From positions 1-6,000 of the forward strand of contig JAHEHQ010000017.1 of assembly GCA_024644505.1 (NCBI GenBank): DNA of 6,000 bases, written 5' to 3'. A program made the position numbers and the translations under genes. Each line of letters begins with the position of its first letter. Within the stretch, counting starts at the first letter, position 1. The notes below the pieces were generated by a model. It was not told where the DNA came from, did no database searches, and was given only the letters and a program-made list of their open reading frames with translations. Below, piece after piece: positions 5,337 through 6,000 of this stretch. The DNA comes from Gammaproteobacteria bacterium (GTDB taxonomy: Bacteria > Pseudomonadota > Gammaproteobacteria > Chromatiales > Chromatiaceae).

Positions 5337-6000
5337 ACTTTCGTTCGTGGCCCTTGTGGCCAATGCCAGCCCCCTGGTGCAGTTGGTGTTAGCTACGCTG
5401 GTGATGGCGTCGGTGATCTCCTGGACCATGATTTTCGACCGCGCCAAGGTGTTGAAGAAGGCGCGCCGCGCGGCTGAGGATTTTGAGCGGGTCTTCTGGT
5501 CCGGCGGCGACTTGTCGGACCTCTATCGCCGGCAGGAGCGCAACAAGGAAGAAGCGACCGGCATGGCCAGTATATTCCACGCCGGTTTCCGGGAGTTCGC
5601 CAAGCTCAAGCAGCATGCAGACATTGAGCCCATGGCCATCGTCGAGGGATCGCGCCGCTCCATGCACGTCGCCCTGAGTCGCGAGATGGATGAACTGGAG
5701 AGCCACCTCGCATTTCTCGCCACGGTCGGTTCGACCAGCCCCTACGTTGGTCTGTTCGGCACCGTATGGGGCATCATGAACTCCTTCATCGCTCTCGGAA
5801 GCGTGAAACAGGCGACCCTCTCCCTGGTCGCCCCCGGCATCGCCGAAGCCCTGATCGCCACCGCCATGGGGCTGTTCGCCGCCATCCCCGCGGTTGTCGC
5901 CTACAACCGCTACTCCAATGACGTGGAAAGGCTCAACAACCGCTACCAGGATTTCCTGGATGAGTTCACCACACTTTTGCAGCGGCAGGCGCATGGTTGA
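5326..6000 (+). CDS. tolQ: Tol-Pal system proton channel subunit TolQ
   Basis: TolQ is an inner-membrane protein of the TolQ/ExbB/MotA family. With TolR it converts proton-motive force into movement of TolA, which maintains the outer membrane and helps its constriction at division. The protein has 224 residues and is complete, ending at the last base of the window. Three membrane segments are visible, at about 17-37, 127-158 and 165-193, with a large cytoplasmic loop between the first and second. The channel-lining threonines match E. coli T145 and T178: T146 in LFGTVWGIM and T179 in ALIATAMGLFAAIPAV. The start is inside the end of ybgC. The presence of tolQ straight after ybgC implies that tolR, tolA, tolB and pal follow outside the window. 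Confidence 0.97.
   Translation: MSSELSFVALVANASPLVQLVLATLVMASVISWTMIFDRAKVLKKARRAAEDFERVFWSGGDLSDLYRRQERNKEEATGMASIFHAGFREFAKLKQHADIEPMAIVEGSRRSMHVALSREMDELESHLAFLATVGSTSPYVGLFGTVWGIMNSFIALGSVKQATLSLVAPGIAEALIATAMGLFAAIPAVVAYNRYSNDVERLNNRYQDFLDEFTTLLQRQAHG
5993..6000 (+). CDS. tolR: Possible start of tolR (first codons only)
   Basis: An ATG at 5993, in another frame, overlaps the last 8 bases of tolQ (ATGGTTGA) and would begin Met-Val. tolR normally follows tolQ with little or no gap, and overlapping starts are the style of this operon. With fewer than three codons visible this rests on gene order alone, and the true start may lie beyond the window. Confidence 0.35.

Overview
This window looks like chromosome from a GC-rich gammaproteobacterium. 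The order yebC-ruvC-ruvA-ruvB-ybgC-tolQ is the classic gammaproteobacterial arrangement, and the proteins closely resemble their E. coli and Pseudomonas counterparts. A purple-sulfur or Ectothiorhodospira-like lineage is only a guess from composition and style; nothing here fixes the genus.

Left part (1-1457, minus strand): a two-gene unit reading leftwards. The first gene (555-1457) is a TauD/TfdA-type Fe(II)/2-oxoglutarate dioxygenase. Twenty bases downstream is a gene (1-534, running off the window) that joins a DUF971 domain (the N-terminal domain of gamma-butyrobetaine hydroxylase) to a MoaD/ThiS-like domain. The two domains that form one enzyme in eukaryotic gamma-butyrobetaine hydroxylase are therefore carried by adjacent genes here, with an extra ubiquitin-fold domain. 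The substrate is unknown.

Middle (1458-2752): a short divergent promoter region, then yebC (translation-associated YebC/TACO1 family), then a 397-bp non-coding insertion at 2349-2745. The insertion has 31-bp near-perfect terminal inverted repeats, nested internal inverted repeats and a perfect 52-bp tandem duplication. It has the anatomy of a non-autonomous MITE-like transposable element. Its left end supplies the last residues and the stop codon of yebC, and its right end stops 7 bp before the ruvC start codon.

Right part (2753-6000, plus strand): a tightly packed run. ruvC, ruvA and ruvB overlap by 4 bp each (Holliday-junction resolvase and branch-migration motor). Three bases later comes ybgC (hotdog thioesterase), which overlaps tolQ (inner-membrane motor of the Tol-Pal system) by 11 bp. 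A possible tolR start codon sits in the last 8 bases. The genes are ordinary; the accessory interest lies in the repeat element and the dioxygenase/DUF971-MoaD pair.
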